From JAFGBI01 sp964480725 (GTDB taxonomy: Bacteria; Myxococcota_A; Polyangia; Polyangiales; Polyangiaceae), in the NCBI GenBank assembly GCA_964480725.1, contig CAYZQO010000010.1, forward strand, positions 48,784 through 112,783: DNA of 64,000 bases. Direction: 5' to 3'. Below are positions 42,354 through 51,539 of the stretch, piece by piece. Position 1 is the first letter of the stretch. Every line of letters starts with the position of its first letter. Under the pieces are notes generated by a model. That model was not told where the DNA came from. It was given only the letters and a program-made list of their open reading frames with translations, and searched no databases. Position numbers and translations under genes: made by a program.

Positions 42354-43964
42354 CTACTCGCCGAGCTCGTGCGCGCCGAGCGTGCAGGCGGTGGCGCGGG
42401 CGGTGCCGCGCTGATCGGTCGCGGCGCAGTCGCTGCCGGCGGCTGCGGCGGGGCCGTCGGCGGCGGGGACGCGGGTGAGCGTCGGGCCACCGTGGTCCCC
42501 CAGGGTGCCGAGCGCCGGATCGGCCGTGACGATGCCCGGCGTGCATTCGGCCTCCCCCGCGGGCCACTGGAGGTTGTGATCACCCGCGAGCGTCCGGTAG
42601 CAGGCCTGGAGGATGGAGTTGGTGACGGTGGCGGTCGCGTTCTCGTCGACCAAGATCCCGAGCTCGATGTTGTCCCCGGGGTTGTCGGCCACGGTGACGT
42701 TCTGCCAGCGACCGCTGGCGTCGCCACCCAGGGTGATGCCCGCCGCGCCCCAGCTCGAGTTGTGGTTGCCGGTGATGGTCACGTTGGTCAGGTCGAGCAC
42801 GCCCGGCGCGGCCCCTTCGGCGTTGTGGTCGAGGATCCACACCGCCGCGCCCGCGGCCTCGTGGTTCGACACTGTGCTGTCGGTGATGGTCACCGGCGTG
42901 CCCTGGAGGTAGAGCGCGCCGCCTCCCTCCGCGCTCACATTGCCGTCCAGGGTTGAGCGGTCGAAGACCGTGGTCTGCGCGGTGCCGTACGCGGTGCGGA
43001 ACATGGCGCCGCCGAAGCGCGTCGAGACGTTGCCCGCGACGGTGAGGCCGCAGAAGCGCGCGGTGGAGTCGCCGCCACCGTCCATGTAGATGGCGCCGCC
43101 GTTGCCGCCGCAGTCGACGCCGACCGCCTGATTGTCCACCAGGGTGGAGTTGGTGATCTCGATGGTCGAGCCGAGCAACCCGATGGCGCCGCCGGTGGCC
43201 GCGGTGTTGCCGCGAAAGACCGAGCCGGACACGGTGGTCCTGCCGAGGCCGCGGCTGTAGATGGCTCCGCCCGCGACGTCGTTGCCGCGCGGCGCCGCGG
43301 CGTTGTTCTCGAACTCGCAGTCGGTGACGACGAGGTTGCCGCCGAACAGCATGATGGCGCCGCCGCCGGCGAAGGTGTCCTTGCCGCAGCCGGAGTCCGC
43401 GCCGTAGTCGGCGGAGTTGCCGTTCACGAAGCGCAGCCGCTGCACGGTGAGATTGATGGTGATGTCGTCGTGATCGGCCGTGTCGAAGGTGATGAGGCGG
43501 ACGGCGCCCCCGCCGTCGAGCGTGATCCGGCCTTCGCCGTCGACGACGGTGTCCACGCGGGAACAGGGGGTGTCGACCCACTCGCAGGTGCCGAGGCCGG
43601 GGGTCAGCGTTGCGGTCAGGGTGAAGGTGAAGTCCTCCGGGCCGCAGTCGAAGCGGACGACCCCGCCGGCTTCCACGGCCGCGCGCAGGGCCGGCTCGGT
43701 GCAACTCGCGGGCGTGCCGTCGCCGACGACGTGGTCGGCTGCGGTCGTGTCGACCAGGGGCGCCGGGTCGTCGCACTCGCGCGCGGGCGGATCGACGGGC
43801 GTACAGGTGCCGGCCGGGACGCAGTCGGTGCCGCAGCGCTCCTGACCGCTGGCGCAGCGGGTGGCGTCGCCGCCGCCCGCGCCGCCATCCCCCTCGCCTT
43901 CACCGCACCCCATCACGAGCCAGGCCATCAGCGTCGCAGCGCCCGCACCAAAGCCCCTTCCCAT
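42354..43964 (-). CDS. Parallel beta-helix (Pmp-like) lipoprotein
   Basis: 536 residues. Lipobox VMGC, a short Gly/Asp linker, a Cys-rich patch (CASGQERCGTDC), then a right-handed parallel beta-helix. Repeated turns include GGAIMLFGGNLVVTDCEFEN, GGAIYSRGLGRTTVSGSVFR, GGAIGLLGSTIEITNSTLVD and GGALYLQGTPVTITDSTVSN: the GGAI and FxxN signatures of chlamydial polymorphic outer-membrane repeats and their bacterial relatives. Ends TACTLGAHELGE, the usual choice-of-anchor ending of this group. Adhesin or polysaccharide-binding role is inference. Confidence 0.85.
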   Translation of the reverse strand: MGRGFGAGAATLMAWLVMGCGEGEGDGGAGGGDATRCASGQERCGTDCVPAGTCTPVDPPARECDDPAPLVDTTAADHVVGDGTPASCTEPALRAAVEAGGVVRFDCGPEDFTFTLTATLTPGLGTCEWVDTPCSRVDTVVDGEGRITLDGGGAVRLITFDTADHDDITINLTVQRLRFVNGNSADYGADSGCGKDTFAGGGAIMLFGGNLVVTDCEFENNAAAPRGNDVAGGAIYSRGLGRTTVSGSVFRGNTAATGGAIGLLGSTIEITNSTLVDNQAVGVDCGGNGGAIYMDGGGDSTARFCGLTVAGNVSTRFGGAMFRTAYGTAQTTVFDRSTLDGNVSAEGGGALYLQGTPVTITDSTVSNHEAAGAAVWILDHNAEGAAPGVLDLTNVTITGNHNSSWGAAGITLGGDASGRWQNVTVADNPGDNIELGILVDENATATVTNSILQACYRTLAGDHNLQWPAGEAECTPGIVTADPALGTLGDHGGPTLTRVPAADGPAAAAGSDCAATDQRGTARATACTLGAHELGE

Positions 43965-44092
43965 GCGCGGAGTCTAGCACGAGGGGGCAGGAGCTCGGCA
44001 CGCCCCCTCGCAGCGGGGGGAGGGCGGGGCGGCGGCGGGCGATGGGACGGTTCGGCAGTGGCACGTGCGTCGGTTAGAGTCCGGCCCTTGAG

Positions 44093-44344
44093 GTGGCGGT
44101 GGCTCGCGGCGGCGCGGAGCACGGCGTCATCGACGATCCCGAGAATGTCCTGCTGATCGGTGTCGACCTTTGGATCTGGCCGGCCGGCGGCGACGTGCAC
44201 GTCACCAACACGGACGCCATCTTCCGCGGCGAACCCGGCGAAGGATCGGGCCACGAGCTGCCGGTCGAGCCGAAGTCCGAACCGTTCCCCTGGCTGGCCT
44301 CGGTGGTCCCCGATCACGCTGGCTACCACGCAATGAGCTGCTAG
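44093..44344 (+). CDS. Doubtful small ORF
   Basis: 83 residues from a GTG; contains DDPENVLLIGVDLWIWPAGG and TNTDAIFRGEPGEGSGH, which read like protein, and codon third positions are GC-rich. The opposite strand is also open across this stretch. No family, no signal peptide and no clear ribosome binding site, so it may not be expressed. Confidence 0.25.
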   Translation: MAVARGGAEHGVIDDPENVLLIGVDLWIWPAGGDVHVTNTDAIFRGEPGEGSGHELPVEPKSEPFPWLASVVPDHAGYHAMSC

Positions 44345-44440
44345 CAGTGGTGCCAGCTCGGCGTGCACACCCCGCGCTCCCGTCGCGACCGGCGCGGCGG
44401 GCCGCCGGTGCCCTTGGATCAGACCCCCACCATCGGTGCC

Positions 44441-46633
44441 CTAGCGTCCGTTCGACTGGGGTTTCCCGAGCGCCCGGGCCACCGTGGCGACCAGCTCGCT
44501 CGGGGTGAAGGGCTTGCCGAGAAACTCCCGGGCGCCAAGCTCGAGCAGTTGCTGGATGGTCGCTGCTGCGATGTGTCCGGAGGTGAGCACCACTGCCGCG
44601 TCACGATTGAGTGCACGAAGCTCGGCGAACAGCTCGTGGCCAGACATCTCCGGCATGATCATGTCGAGCACGACCAGATCGATCTCGTGCCAGTGTTCGC
44701 GGTAGTGACGCAAGGCCGCGGTCGGGCTGCCGAACACGTGAACCCGGTGGCCTGCCCTCTCCAGCGCGAGGCCAGCCGCGCGTCCGGCCAGCTCCTCGTC
44801 GTCTACCACCAGCACCGTCGCCGCGCGCCCGGTGGGCCCCGGTGCCGCTTCGGCCCGATCGCTCGCAGCCGGCGGCGGAGCCTCGTGGAGCGGGAGGCGA
44901 AGCCGAACCGTCGTGCCGCGGCCGGGCGCCGACTCGAGGTCGATGGTGCCGCCGTGGCTGTGGACGGTTCCGTAGACCGCCGGCAACCCGAGGCCGGTCC
45001 CCTTGCCCACGTCCTTGAGGGTGAAGAAAGGCTCGAACGCGTGACGGATCGTTTCTGGGTCCATGCCGATGCCCGTGTCGGACACCCGTATCTCCACCCA
45101 GCGCGTCTCCGATGCGTCCGCGGCTGGGTCCGTGGCGAAGACCAAGCTGCCTCCCTGGGGCATCGCGTCGCGGGCGTTCAAGCCCAGATTCAAGAGCGCG
45201 CTGACCATCTGGCCGGGGTCGCCCAGGATGACGGACCTTGGCGCACGCAACCTGGTTTCGATGCAGATGTGCTTGTCGACGGTTCGCTCCAGCATCGCCA
45301 CGACTTCGCCGATGACGACGTGTAGGTCGACCGCCACGCGCCGTTGCGCCGTGCGCCGCGCGAAGGCCAACAGCTTGCCGGTCAAGTCGGCGGATCGCCG
45401 AGCCGCGCGCAGGATGTTGCGGGCGTGACTGCGCGTGCTGGCGCCGATCCCCGCCTCCCCCTCGATCAGCTCCGCGAAGCCCAGGATCGCAGAAAGCTGG
45501 TTGTTGAAGTCGTGGGCCACGCCGCCCGCGAGCTGACCGATCGCTTGGAGCTTGTCCACCTCCCGCAGGCGCTCCTCGAGCGCCAGTCGCTCCTGTTCGC
45601 CGCGGCGGCGCTCGCTGATGTCGCGGAGCACGCCCTGGCTGCCGATCAATGCGCCGCTCGCGTCCCGCAGGAATTTGACCCGGAGCTCGCCCCAAAAGTT
45701 GGAACCGTCGGCCCGCACGTACTCGAACTCCAGAAGCGGAGGCTCGACGGGCTCTCCCCGCTGGGCCCGGGGCAGATACTGTTCATAGACATCCTGGGCT
45801 CGCCGCAGGGACTCCTCCGTCAGGGTGTGCTCCATACCCAGGCGACAAAGCTCGTCCGTGCTCCGACCGAAGAGCAGCTCGGCCGATTTGCTCAGGTAGA
45901 CCAGGCCGAGGTCCAGCCCCTGCACGAACACCACGTCGGTCATGTTCTCGGCCAGCAGGCGGTGGCGTTGCTCACTCTCCCGAAGTCGCTCGGTGATGCG
46001 CTCGAGCTCGGCGCCGCGCTGGCCCAGCTCTTCGAGCGAGCGGGCGAGCCGTTGCCTGACGCTGGCTGCCGCGAACAGGACGGCCAGGACGCAGACCAGG
46101 AACGAGGTCGCCTGGGTGGCCCACGATGACGGCGCGGTGACGAAGTCTGCCAGGTTTGGCAGAGCAGGGAGCACAGCGAAGACGTGCGCGAAACCGATCA
46201 CCACCACGACACCGAAGACGAGCACGGCGGTGACCATGGCGAAGCGCAGGCTGGCGAAGACTCCGACCAGGATGCAGGTGGCGGTGAGAACCGCCATCCC
46301 GGCGCTCGCCAGCCCGAGGGTGGCCAGGCTCACGACGCCCATCAGGGTGATGGCACCGAGCACGACCCCGGAGACGAGGCGAACGGGCAGGCGCCTGCGC
46401 AGCGCCAGCGCGCCGAGCACTACCGCGAAGGCAAGGACGTCGATGGCGTAGCTGGGGGTGTACCCCGCTGCCGCCATGCGGATCGTGGTGGCGGTCATGG
46501 TCACCGCTCCCAGGGTGATGACCAGGACGAAGAGCTGGTCCATCAGCTTGCGAAGCACAACCTCGACCTCCGCCGCCGGATCGACCGGAGCGGTCATGCC
46601 AGGCAACTCTGGGTCAGTGGCGGGGATCGACAT
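44441..46633 (-). CDS. PAS hybrid sensor histidine kinase with receiver
   Basis: 730 residues from the ATG at 46633 (an ATG at 46660 is possible). Six-helix membrane sensor (~30-215), a coiled coil, a PAS domain (~250-370: MTDVVFVQGLDLGLVYLSKS, FEYVRADGSNFWGELRV, with PAC end LRDISERR), HisKA with AGGVAHDFNNQLSAI (His ~374), HATPase (NLGLNARDAMPQGG, DTGIGMDPE, EPFFTLKDVGKG, GTGLGLPAVYG) and a receiver (VLVVDDEELAG; Asp ~657 in LVVLDMIMPEMSG). Same architecture as the kinase at 19623 but with PAS. Confidence 0.92.
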   Translation of the reverse strand: MSIPATDPELPGMTAPVDPAAEVEVVLRKLMDQLFVLVITLGAVTMTATTIRMAAAGYTPSYAIDVLAFAVVLGALALRRRLPVRLVSGVVLGAITLMGVVSLATLGLASAGMAVLTATCILVGVFASLRFAMVTAVLVFGVVVVIGFAHVFAVLPALPNLADFVTAPSSWATQATSFLVCVLAVLFAAASVRQRLARSLEELGQRGAELERITERLRESEQRHRLLAENMTDVVFVQGLDLGLVYLSKSAELLFGRSTDELCRLGMEHTLTEESLRRAQDVYEQYLPRAQRGEPVEPPLLEFEYVRADGSNFWGELRVKFLRDASGALIGSQGVLRDISERRRGEQERLALEERLREVDKLQAIGQLAGGVAHDFNNQLSAILGFAELIEGEAGIGASTRSHARNILRAARRSADLTGKLLAFARRTAQRRVAVDLHVVIGEVVAMLERTVDKHICIETRLRAPRSVILGDPGQMVSALLNLGLNARDAMPQGGSLVFATDPAADASETRWVEIRVSDTGIGMDPETIRHAFEPFFTLKDVGKGTGLGLPAVYGTVHSHGGTIDLESAPGRGTTVRLRLPLHEAPPPAASDRAEAAPGPTGRAATVLVVDDEELAGRAAGLALERAGHRVHVFGSPTAALRHYREHWHEIDLVVLDMIMPEMSGHELFAELRALNRDAAVVLTSGHIAAATIQQLLELGAREFLGKPFTPSELVATVARALGKPQSNGR

Positions 46634-46930
46634 GCAGCCGAGAGGAGGGGTGGGCGGCATACCGCCAGCGAGCCGCACAACGCGGCGACTGTACCATGGG
46701 TCCGTCGGACCGTGCCGCACCTGGTCGTTGCTGGTTGCCCCAGGACGTCGGGAGCACCAGCGCGTCGGCAGTCACGATGACGGGAGCTCCGCGGGCAGTC
46801 GCGCGGCCTCCTCTGCGCTGAGGGGGGCGGGCAGGTACCGGATCCTCTCAAGGTGACCGGCACGGGGCTACCGGCACGGGCCGCGCACCGCGAGTGCCTC
46901 GCGCCGCCAAACCGGGCTCGTTCGGCGCCG
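46634..46930. other. Intergenic region with a short direct repeat
   Basis: 297 bases between the CDF transporter stop and the PAS kinase start. ACCGGCACGGG occurs at 46856-46866 and again at 46870-46880. No promoter or RNA structure recognised. Confidence 0.4.
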
Positions 46931-48343
46931 TCAGCCCGGTTCGGGTGGCTCGAGGTGGATGGTGACACGCCGCAGCGTCGGCAAGCGCACGCGCAGCGCG
47001 GTTTCGAGGGACTCCGCGATCGAGTGGGCCTCGGCCACGGGGAGATCCCCCGCGACCGGGCAGTGGAAGTCGAGGTCGAGGTGCTGGTCGCTCGTCCGCA
47101 CCTCGATCGCGTGCGGCTCGCCGCAGCCCCGCGTGCGCTGGCACACGGACTCCACCACGATCCGTACCCGGTCTACCGTCGGCGCCGGTGCTCGCGCTGC
47201 GCCGTCGCCTCGGCGCTCCGGCTCGATGTGTGTGACCACCCGCGACACCGCGGGGACCTCGGCGAGGACGTCGCGCTCGAGCACCGTCACGAGCTCGTGT
47301 GCTGCCGCGAGCGGGAGCTCCGGGGCGACCTCGACGTGGAGTGTCACCGTGGCCCCGTCGACGGCAATCGCGTGCGCGCGCAGCCCGTGGCGGACGGCGA
47401 GCAGGTGCACGCGGTTGCCGGGATCCTCGCCGGCGGGGGCGCTGGTCGGCTCGAGATGCACCATGACGTCCGCCCCCGGAACGGCCGCCCGCACCGCATC
47501 CTCCACGCGCCGGGTCAGATCGTGGGCGACCTCGAAGCTCTGGTCTGCGGCGGCGGTGAGCGACAGATCGACGAAGGTCTCCGGGCCGCTACGTCGAACC
47601 CGAACTCGGGCGACTTGCATCACCCCGGGCACCGCCGCGGCCCGGGCCACTCGATCCTTCAGCTCGAGCGGGGCGGCGTCGAGCAGATCGTTCACCGACT
47701 TTTTTCCGAGCCGGAGACTCACCCAGACGACGATCCCGGCGACGCCGAGCGCGGCCGTCGCGTCCGCCCGGACGAGCCATGGCGCGCCCAGCGGCCCGGC
47801 GAGCGCCACGCAGACGAGCCCCACCAGCACGACTGTCGAGGACCACACATCGGTGGAGAAATGGAGCGCGTCGGCCTCGAGCGCCTGGCTCTGGTACTTC
47901 TTCGCCGTAGCCGCGAGCGCTCGGGAGCGTGAGACGTCGACGACGATCGACACGACGACCACCAGGAAGGCCCAGATCGACGCCTCGACCACCACCGCGT
48001 GAAAGAAGAGTCGCTCGACGGCCTCGTAGACGATCCAGGCGCAAGTGACGAGGAGGAGCACGGTCTCGAAGAGGGCGGAGAGGTTCTCCACCTTGCCGTG
48101 GCCGTAGGGGTGGTCGGCGTCCGCCGGCCGGCTCGCGGCCTGCACGGCCCACAACGTCATCAGGGCGGCGACCAGGTCGAGCGCCGAGTGGAGGGCCTCG
48201 GAGAGAATGCCGAGGCTGCCGGTGCGCAAACCCACCAAGAGCTTCATCCCCGTGAGCCCCACGGCGGCAACGACCGACGTTAGCGCGACCCATCGCTTTT
48301 CGCGATTCCCTGCCTCGACGCTGGCGCGTAGCTGGGTGTCCAT
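46931..48343 (-). CDS. Cation diffusion facilitator with three C-terminal repeats
   Basis: 470 residues from the ATG at 48343. Six TM helices (~18-205) with the two metal-site motifs, SEALHSALDLVAAL in TM2 (HxxxD) and ALHFSTDVWSSTVVLV in TM5 (HxxxD), plus DADHPYGHGKVENL in the loop. It exports Zn2+/Fe2+/Mn2+-type cations using H+. The cytoplasmic part has three ZT-dimer-like domains (~215-285, 290-355, 365-468), each ending in a VHLEP/THIEPE/IHLEPPE strand, instead of the usual one or two. Confidence 0.92.
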   Translation of the reverse strand: MDTQLRASVEAGNREKRWVALTSVVAAVGLTGMKLLVGLRTGSLGILSEALHSALDLVAALMTLWAVQAASRPADADHPYGHGKVENLSALFETVLLLVTCAWIVYEAVERLFFHAVVVEASIWAFLVVVVSIVVDVSRSRALAATAKKYQSQALEADALHFSTDVWSSTVVLVGLVCVALAGPLGAPWLVRADATAALGVAGIVVWVSLRLGKKSVNDLLDAAPLELKDRVARAAAVPGVMQVARVRVRRSGPETFVDLSLTAAADQSFEVAHDLTRRVEDAVRAAVPGADVMVHLEPTSAPAGEDPGNRVHLLAVRHGLRAHAIAVDGATVTLHVEVAPELPLAAAHELVTVLERDVLAEVPAVSRVVTHIEPERRGDGAARAPAPTVDRVRIVVESVCQRTRGCGEPHAIEVRTSDQHLDLDFHCPVAGDLPVAEAHSIAESLETALRVRLPTLRRVTIHLEPPEPG

Positions 48344-48679
48344 CGGGCTGCCGCGCCGTATCGTCGCACAATCGCGCGGCGAATGCCGGGCGACGCCCGG
48401 GAGCTCGCGTCGACGAACGGGAGATAGAGACGGCGGGCGAGGGGGACGCCCCCGCCGTCGTGGCGAGGCGAAAACGAAATCCGCGTTCAGTTGCTGCGGG
48501 GCGCGGCACGACCGCCACCGTGGCCGAAGCCCCTCGAGCACCCACCGATCGGCGCCTCGCGAACCCGAACCGCATGGATCGCGCCACCTGAACCAGTCGA
48601 CCCGACCCAGTGGTCAGGGGGTTCGAAGGGCCTGGCCTTCGGTGGGGCCGGGTACGGCCCGGACCCTCGTCCCGCCTCC
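48344..48679. other. 336-base intergenic region
   Basis: Separates the kinase of the five-gene operon (ends 48680) from the CDF gene (starts 48343), both minus. It holds a GC-rich inverted repeat, ACGGCGGG at about 48431-48438 with CCCGCCGT near 48453-48460, which may end the operon transcript. A lone CACCTGAAC lies near 48589. No gene or tRNA recognised. Confidence 0.4.
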
Positions 48680-50176
48680 TCACGGCGTCGGGAGGATCCA
48701 GCGGAAGGTCGCGCCCGAGCCGAGGGTGGACTCGACGCTGACGGTGCCGCCGTGACCGATGGCGACGCTCTTGACGATGGCGAGCCCGAGGCCCGTCCCG
48801 TCGCGAGCGGCCTCGGTGGTGAAGAAGCGATCGAAGACGCGTGACAGGTTCGCCGGATCGATGCCGGGGCCGTGGTCGCGGACGGTGACCGCGAGCGCTC
48901 GGGGCTCCTCGTCGTCGACGCGGACGGTGACGCGTTCGCCGTCGGGCGAGAAGCGGAGCGCGTTGTCGATGAGGTTGTGGAGCGCCGCCTCGAGATCGGC
49001 CTGGCGACCCAGCAGCACGGTGCGGCGCGCGGCGTAGTGTAACTCTAGCGTGCCCTCGGGGGTCTGCGCCCGGTCCACCGCTGCCGTGACGAGCTGCCGG
49101 AAGTCGAGCGGCGTCGGCGCGCTGGTGGTGGCTTCGATGCGGCCGAGTTCGAGCAGGCGGGAGACGAGCCGATCGAGCCGGGCCACGTCGAGCTCGATGT
49201 TGCGCAGGAACCGGGCGCGGTCGGTGGGATCCTCGGCGGCGCCCTCCTGCAGCAGCTCGGCGGCGCCCCGGATCGAGGTGAGCGGGGACTTGAACTCGTG
49301 GGCGACGTCGGCGGCGAACTCGGAGAAATGGCGGAGGCGGGCGTCGAGCCGCTCGGTCATGATCCGCATCGAGCGCGCGAGCTCGGTGAGCTCGCCGCCA
49401 CCCCCTTCGGGCACGGTGACGTTGCGCTCGCCGGCGGCGATCCGCCGCGCCGCGGCGGCCAACCTGCCGAGGGGGCGGGAAATGGTCCAGGCGAGCAGGA
49501 GCGTCGAGGCGGTGGTGAAGGCCAGCGCCGCCGCGAGCAGCATGGACAGACCGCGGCGGATGCGGTGGAGTTCCTGGAGCACGGGGGTGGTGGAGCGCAC
49601 CCCGTAGACCACCCCCTCGACTCTCCCCCCCCGTCGGATGGGCTCGGCGACGAAGAAGAAGACCGCAGGGGGCGTGGTCGCCACGCGGGTGTGCGCGCTC
49701 GGGCTGCCGGCGAGCGCGGCGCGGACCTCGGCGCGTTCGAGCGGGGGCGGGGTCAGCGACACCGGGACTTCGCGCCGGTCTCCGAGCTCGCTGACGCGCA
49801 CCAGCCAGGGTGGCTCCGGCTCCTTGCCCTCGGGGGGGCCGCCGGCGTGGGAGTCGGCCACCACCCCGCGGTCGCGGTCGATCAGGCGGAGCCGGGTGCG
49901 GGTCTGGCGCGCCGCGCGCTCGAGGATGGGGGCCTGGTGGGGAGCGCCGAGGGGGATCCCGCGGTCGAGCTCGCTCTCCACCAGGCTGCGGGTCAGCACG
50001 ATCTGGTTGGTCATGTCGCGCTGCAGGGCGGCGAGGAGCTGCCGCTCGACGAGCCTCCCCAGCACCAGCCCGGCGACGGGCACGAGCACCACGACGAGGT
50101 TGACGACCAGCAAACGAACGCGAAGGCGTCCGAGCTCGTGCCGCAGGCGCGCGCCGAGGCTCACTCTGCGGCTCAC
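48680..50176 (-). CDS. Sensor histidine kinase with periplasmic sensor and HAMP
   Basis: 498 residues from a GTG at 50176 that overlaps the response-regulator stop (GTGA). TM1 (~20-42), a periplasmic domain, TM2 (~205-228), HAMP (ISRPLGRLAAAARRIAAGER), HisKA with AADVAHEFKSPLTSIRG (His ~293), and HATPase (NLIDNALRFSPDG, RDHGPGIDPANLSRVFDRFF, GTGLGLAIVKS). It phosphorylates the OmpR-type regulator encoded just upstream. Confidence 0.94.
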   Translation of the reverse strand: MSRRVSLGARLRHELGRLRVRLLVVNLVVVLVPVAGLVLGRLVERQLLAALQRDMTNQIVLTRSLVESELDRGIPLGAPHQAPILERAARQTRTRLRLIDRDRGVVADSHAGGPPEGKEPEPPWLVRVSELGDRREVPVSLTPPPLERAEVRAALAGSPSAHTRVATTPPAVFFFVAEPIRRGGRVEGVVYGVRSTTPVLQELHRIRRGLSMLLAAALAFTTASTLLLAWTISRPLGRLAAAARRIAAGERNVTVPEGGGGELTELARSMRIMTERLDARLRHFSEFAADVAHEFKSPLTSIRGAAELLQEGAAEDPTDRARFLRNIELDVARLDRLVSRLLELGRIEATTSAPTPLDFRQLVTAAVDRAQTPEGTLELHYAARRTVLLGRQADLEAALHNLIDNALRFSPDGERVTVRVDDEEPRALAVTVRDHGPGIDPANLSRVFDRFFTTEAARDGTGLGLAIVKSVAIGHGGTVSVESTLGSGATFRWILPTP

Positions 50177-50859
50177 TCCGCGGCCGCCTTGTAGCCGACC
50201 CCATGCACGGTGGCGATCGGATCGCCCCCCACGGCACGAAACTTGGCGCGGATCCGGCGCACGTGGGTGTCCATCGTGCGCTCGGTGACGTGGGTGCCGT
50301 CGTCGTGGGCGCGCTCGAGGAGCTGAGCGCGCGAATAGACCACGCCCGGGCGCTCGATCAACGCGGCGAGTAGGTTGAGCTCGGTGGCGGTCAGCTCGAC
50401 GAGCTGGTCGTCGAAGCGGGCCTCGTGCCGCTCGAGATCGACGGACAGCCGGCCATGGCGCAGCGTCCTGGGCCTGCTCTCCTGGGCGCCGGCCGCCTCG
50501 AATCGGCGCAGGATGGCGCGCACGCGGGCCACCAGCTCCCGTGGCGAGAACGGCTTGGCCAGGTAGTCGTCGGCCCCGAGCTCGAGGCCAACCACCCGAT
50601 CGATCTCCTCGCCCCGCGCCGAGAGGAAGAGGATGGGCAGGTGCCCGGCGGCGCGGATGCGACGGCAGAGCTCGTAGCCGTCGAGGTCCGGGAGCATGAC
50701 GTCGAGGACGACCAGATCGAACGAGGCCTGGGCGAGCCGAGCGAGGGCGCTGCGACCGTCCGCGGCGGCCTCGACGACGAAGCCGTTCTTCTCGAGGCTG
50801 TACTGCACGACCTCGCGGATGCGCACCTCGTCGTCGACGATCAGGATCCGCTTGGGCAA
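50173..50859 (-). CDS. OmpR/PhoB-family response regulator
   Basis: 228 residues from a TTG at 50859 (no longer in-frame start). Receiver with ILIVDDEVRIREVV, phospho-Asp in DLVVLDVMLPDLDG, LFLSARGEE and YLAKPFSPREL; then a winged-helix DNA-binding domain with VELTATELNLLAALIERPGV and VTERTMDTHVRRIRAK. A candidate own-operon site of 11-bp direct repeats lies at 52989-53006. Overlaps the preceding gene by 19 bases. Confidence 0.93.
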   Translation of the reverse strand: MPKRILIVDDEVRIREVVQYSLEKNGFVVEAAADGRSALARLAQASFDLVVLDVMLPDLDGYELCRRIRAAGHLPILFLSARGEEIDRVVGLELGADDYLAKPFSPRELVARVRAILRRFEAAGAQESRPRTLRHGRLSVDLERHEARFDDQLVELTATELNLLAALIERPGVVYSRAQLLERAHDDGTHVTERTMDTHVRRIRAKFRAVGGDPIATVHGVGYKAAAE

Positions 50860-51539
50860 GGGGAGGCTCTCGGGCGGGGAGGGAGCTCCCCGTGGTCGGT
50901 GAGCTCGATGGCGGCGCCGAGCCCCTCGACACGGGCCCAGAGCTCGGTGACGATACCACCCGCGCCCTCTGCCGAGGAGCCGGCGTAACGCGCCAGCACC
51001 AGCTGAGTCCGCAGCGCCCCCACCAGATCGGTCAGCTCGGCCAGCGCCCCGCGGTCGTGGTCACGCAGCCGCTCCAGTCGGTGGACGTTCGCGCGATGCA
51101 GGCGTGCGGAGGCGAGCGCGCGCGGCGGTGCGCCCTCCGCCTCGAGGGTGGCGAGCCGCCGTGTGGCCAGCGCGGGATCGAAGTCGGGGCGGACCAGCAG
51201 CGCCTCCAGCTCTGCGCAACGGGTGGCGGCGCGCCCGATCTCGGCCAGGATCTCGCTGACGGAGTCCGGGGTGAGGAGGCCGGCGAGCGGGGTCGCCTCC
51301 ACCGCGGCGAGGGCCTCCAGCAGCGCCGACTCCAGCTGGCGGGGGACGCCGGTGACGGGGCCGCGCTCCGCCCTTCGACCGCTTGCCAGCGCGATCGGGG
51401 CCCAGAGCGGCCAGAGCGGCAGGGCGAGCGCGGCACTGGCGACCGCCCGCCGGTCGCGGGGCGCCGCGCGCCGGAAGATCGCGGCGGCGATGGTCGCTCC
51501 GACGAGGAAGTAGAGGGCCAGCAGATCAGCGAGGCGCAT
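50841..51539 (-). CDS. Membrane-anchored helical protein of the two-component operon
   Basis: 232 residues from the ATG at 51539, six bases after GGGGGG; overlaps the upstream gene by 14 bases. One or two TM helices at the N-terminus (ADLLALYFLVGATIAAAIF and AALALPLWPLWAPIALA), then a helical, possibly coiled-coil region (~65-215, LESALLEALAAVEATPL, LARYAGSSAEGAGGIVTELW). No family recognised; position suggests a role with the kinase pair. Confidence 0.7.
   Translation of the reverse strand: MRLADLLALYFLVGATIAAAIFRRAAPRDRRAVASAALALPLWPLWAPIALASGRRAERGPVTGVPRQLESALLEALAAVEATPLAGLLTPDSVSEILAEIGRAATRCAELEALLVRPDFDPALATRRLATLEAEGAPPRALASARLHRANVHRLERLRDHDRGALAELTDLVGALRTQLVLARYAGSSAEGAGGIVTELWARVEGLGAAIELTDHGELPPRPRASPCPSGS

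Noticed and set aside
48605..48650. GGTTCGAA T-loop-like sequence suggesting a tRNA
   Set aside because: The flanking bases do not form a T-arm, and no acceptor, D or anticodon stem can be built on either strand.
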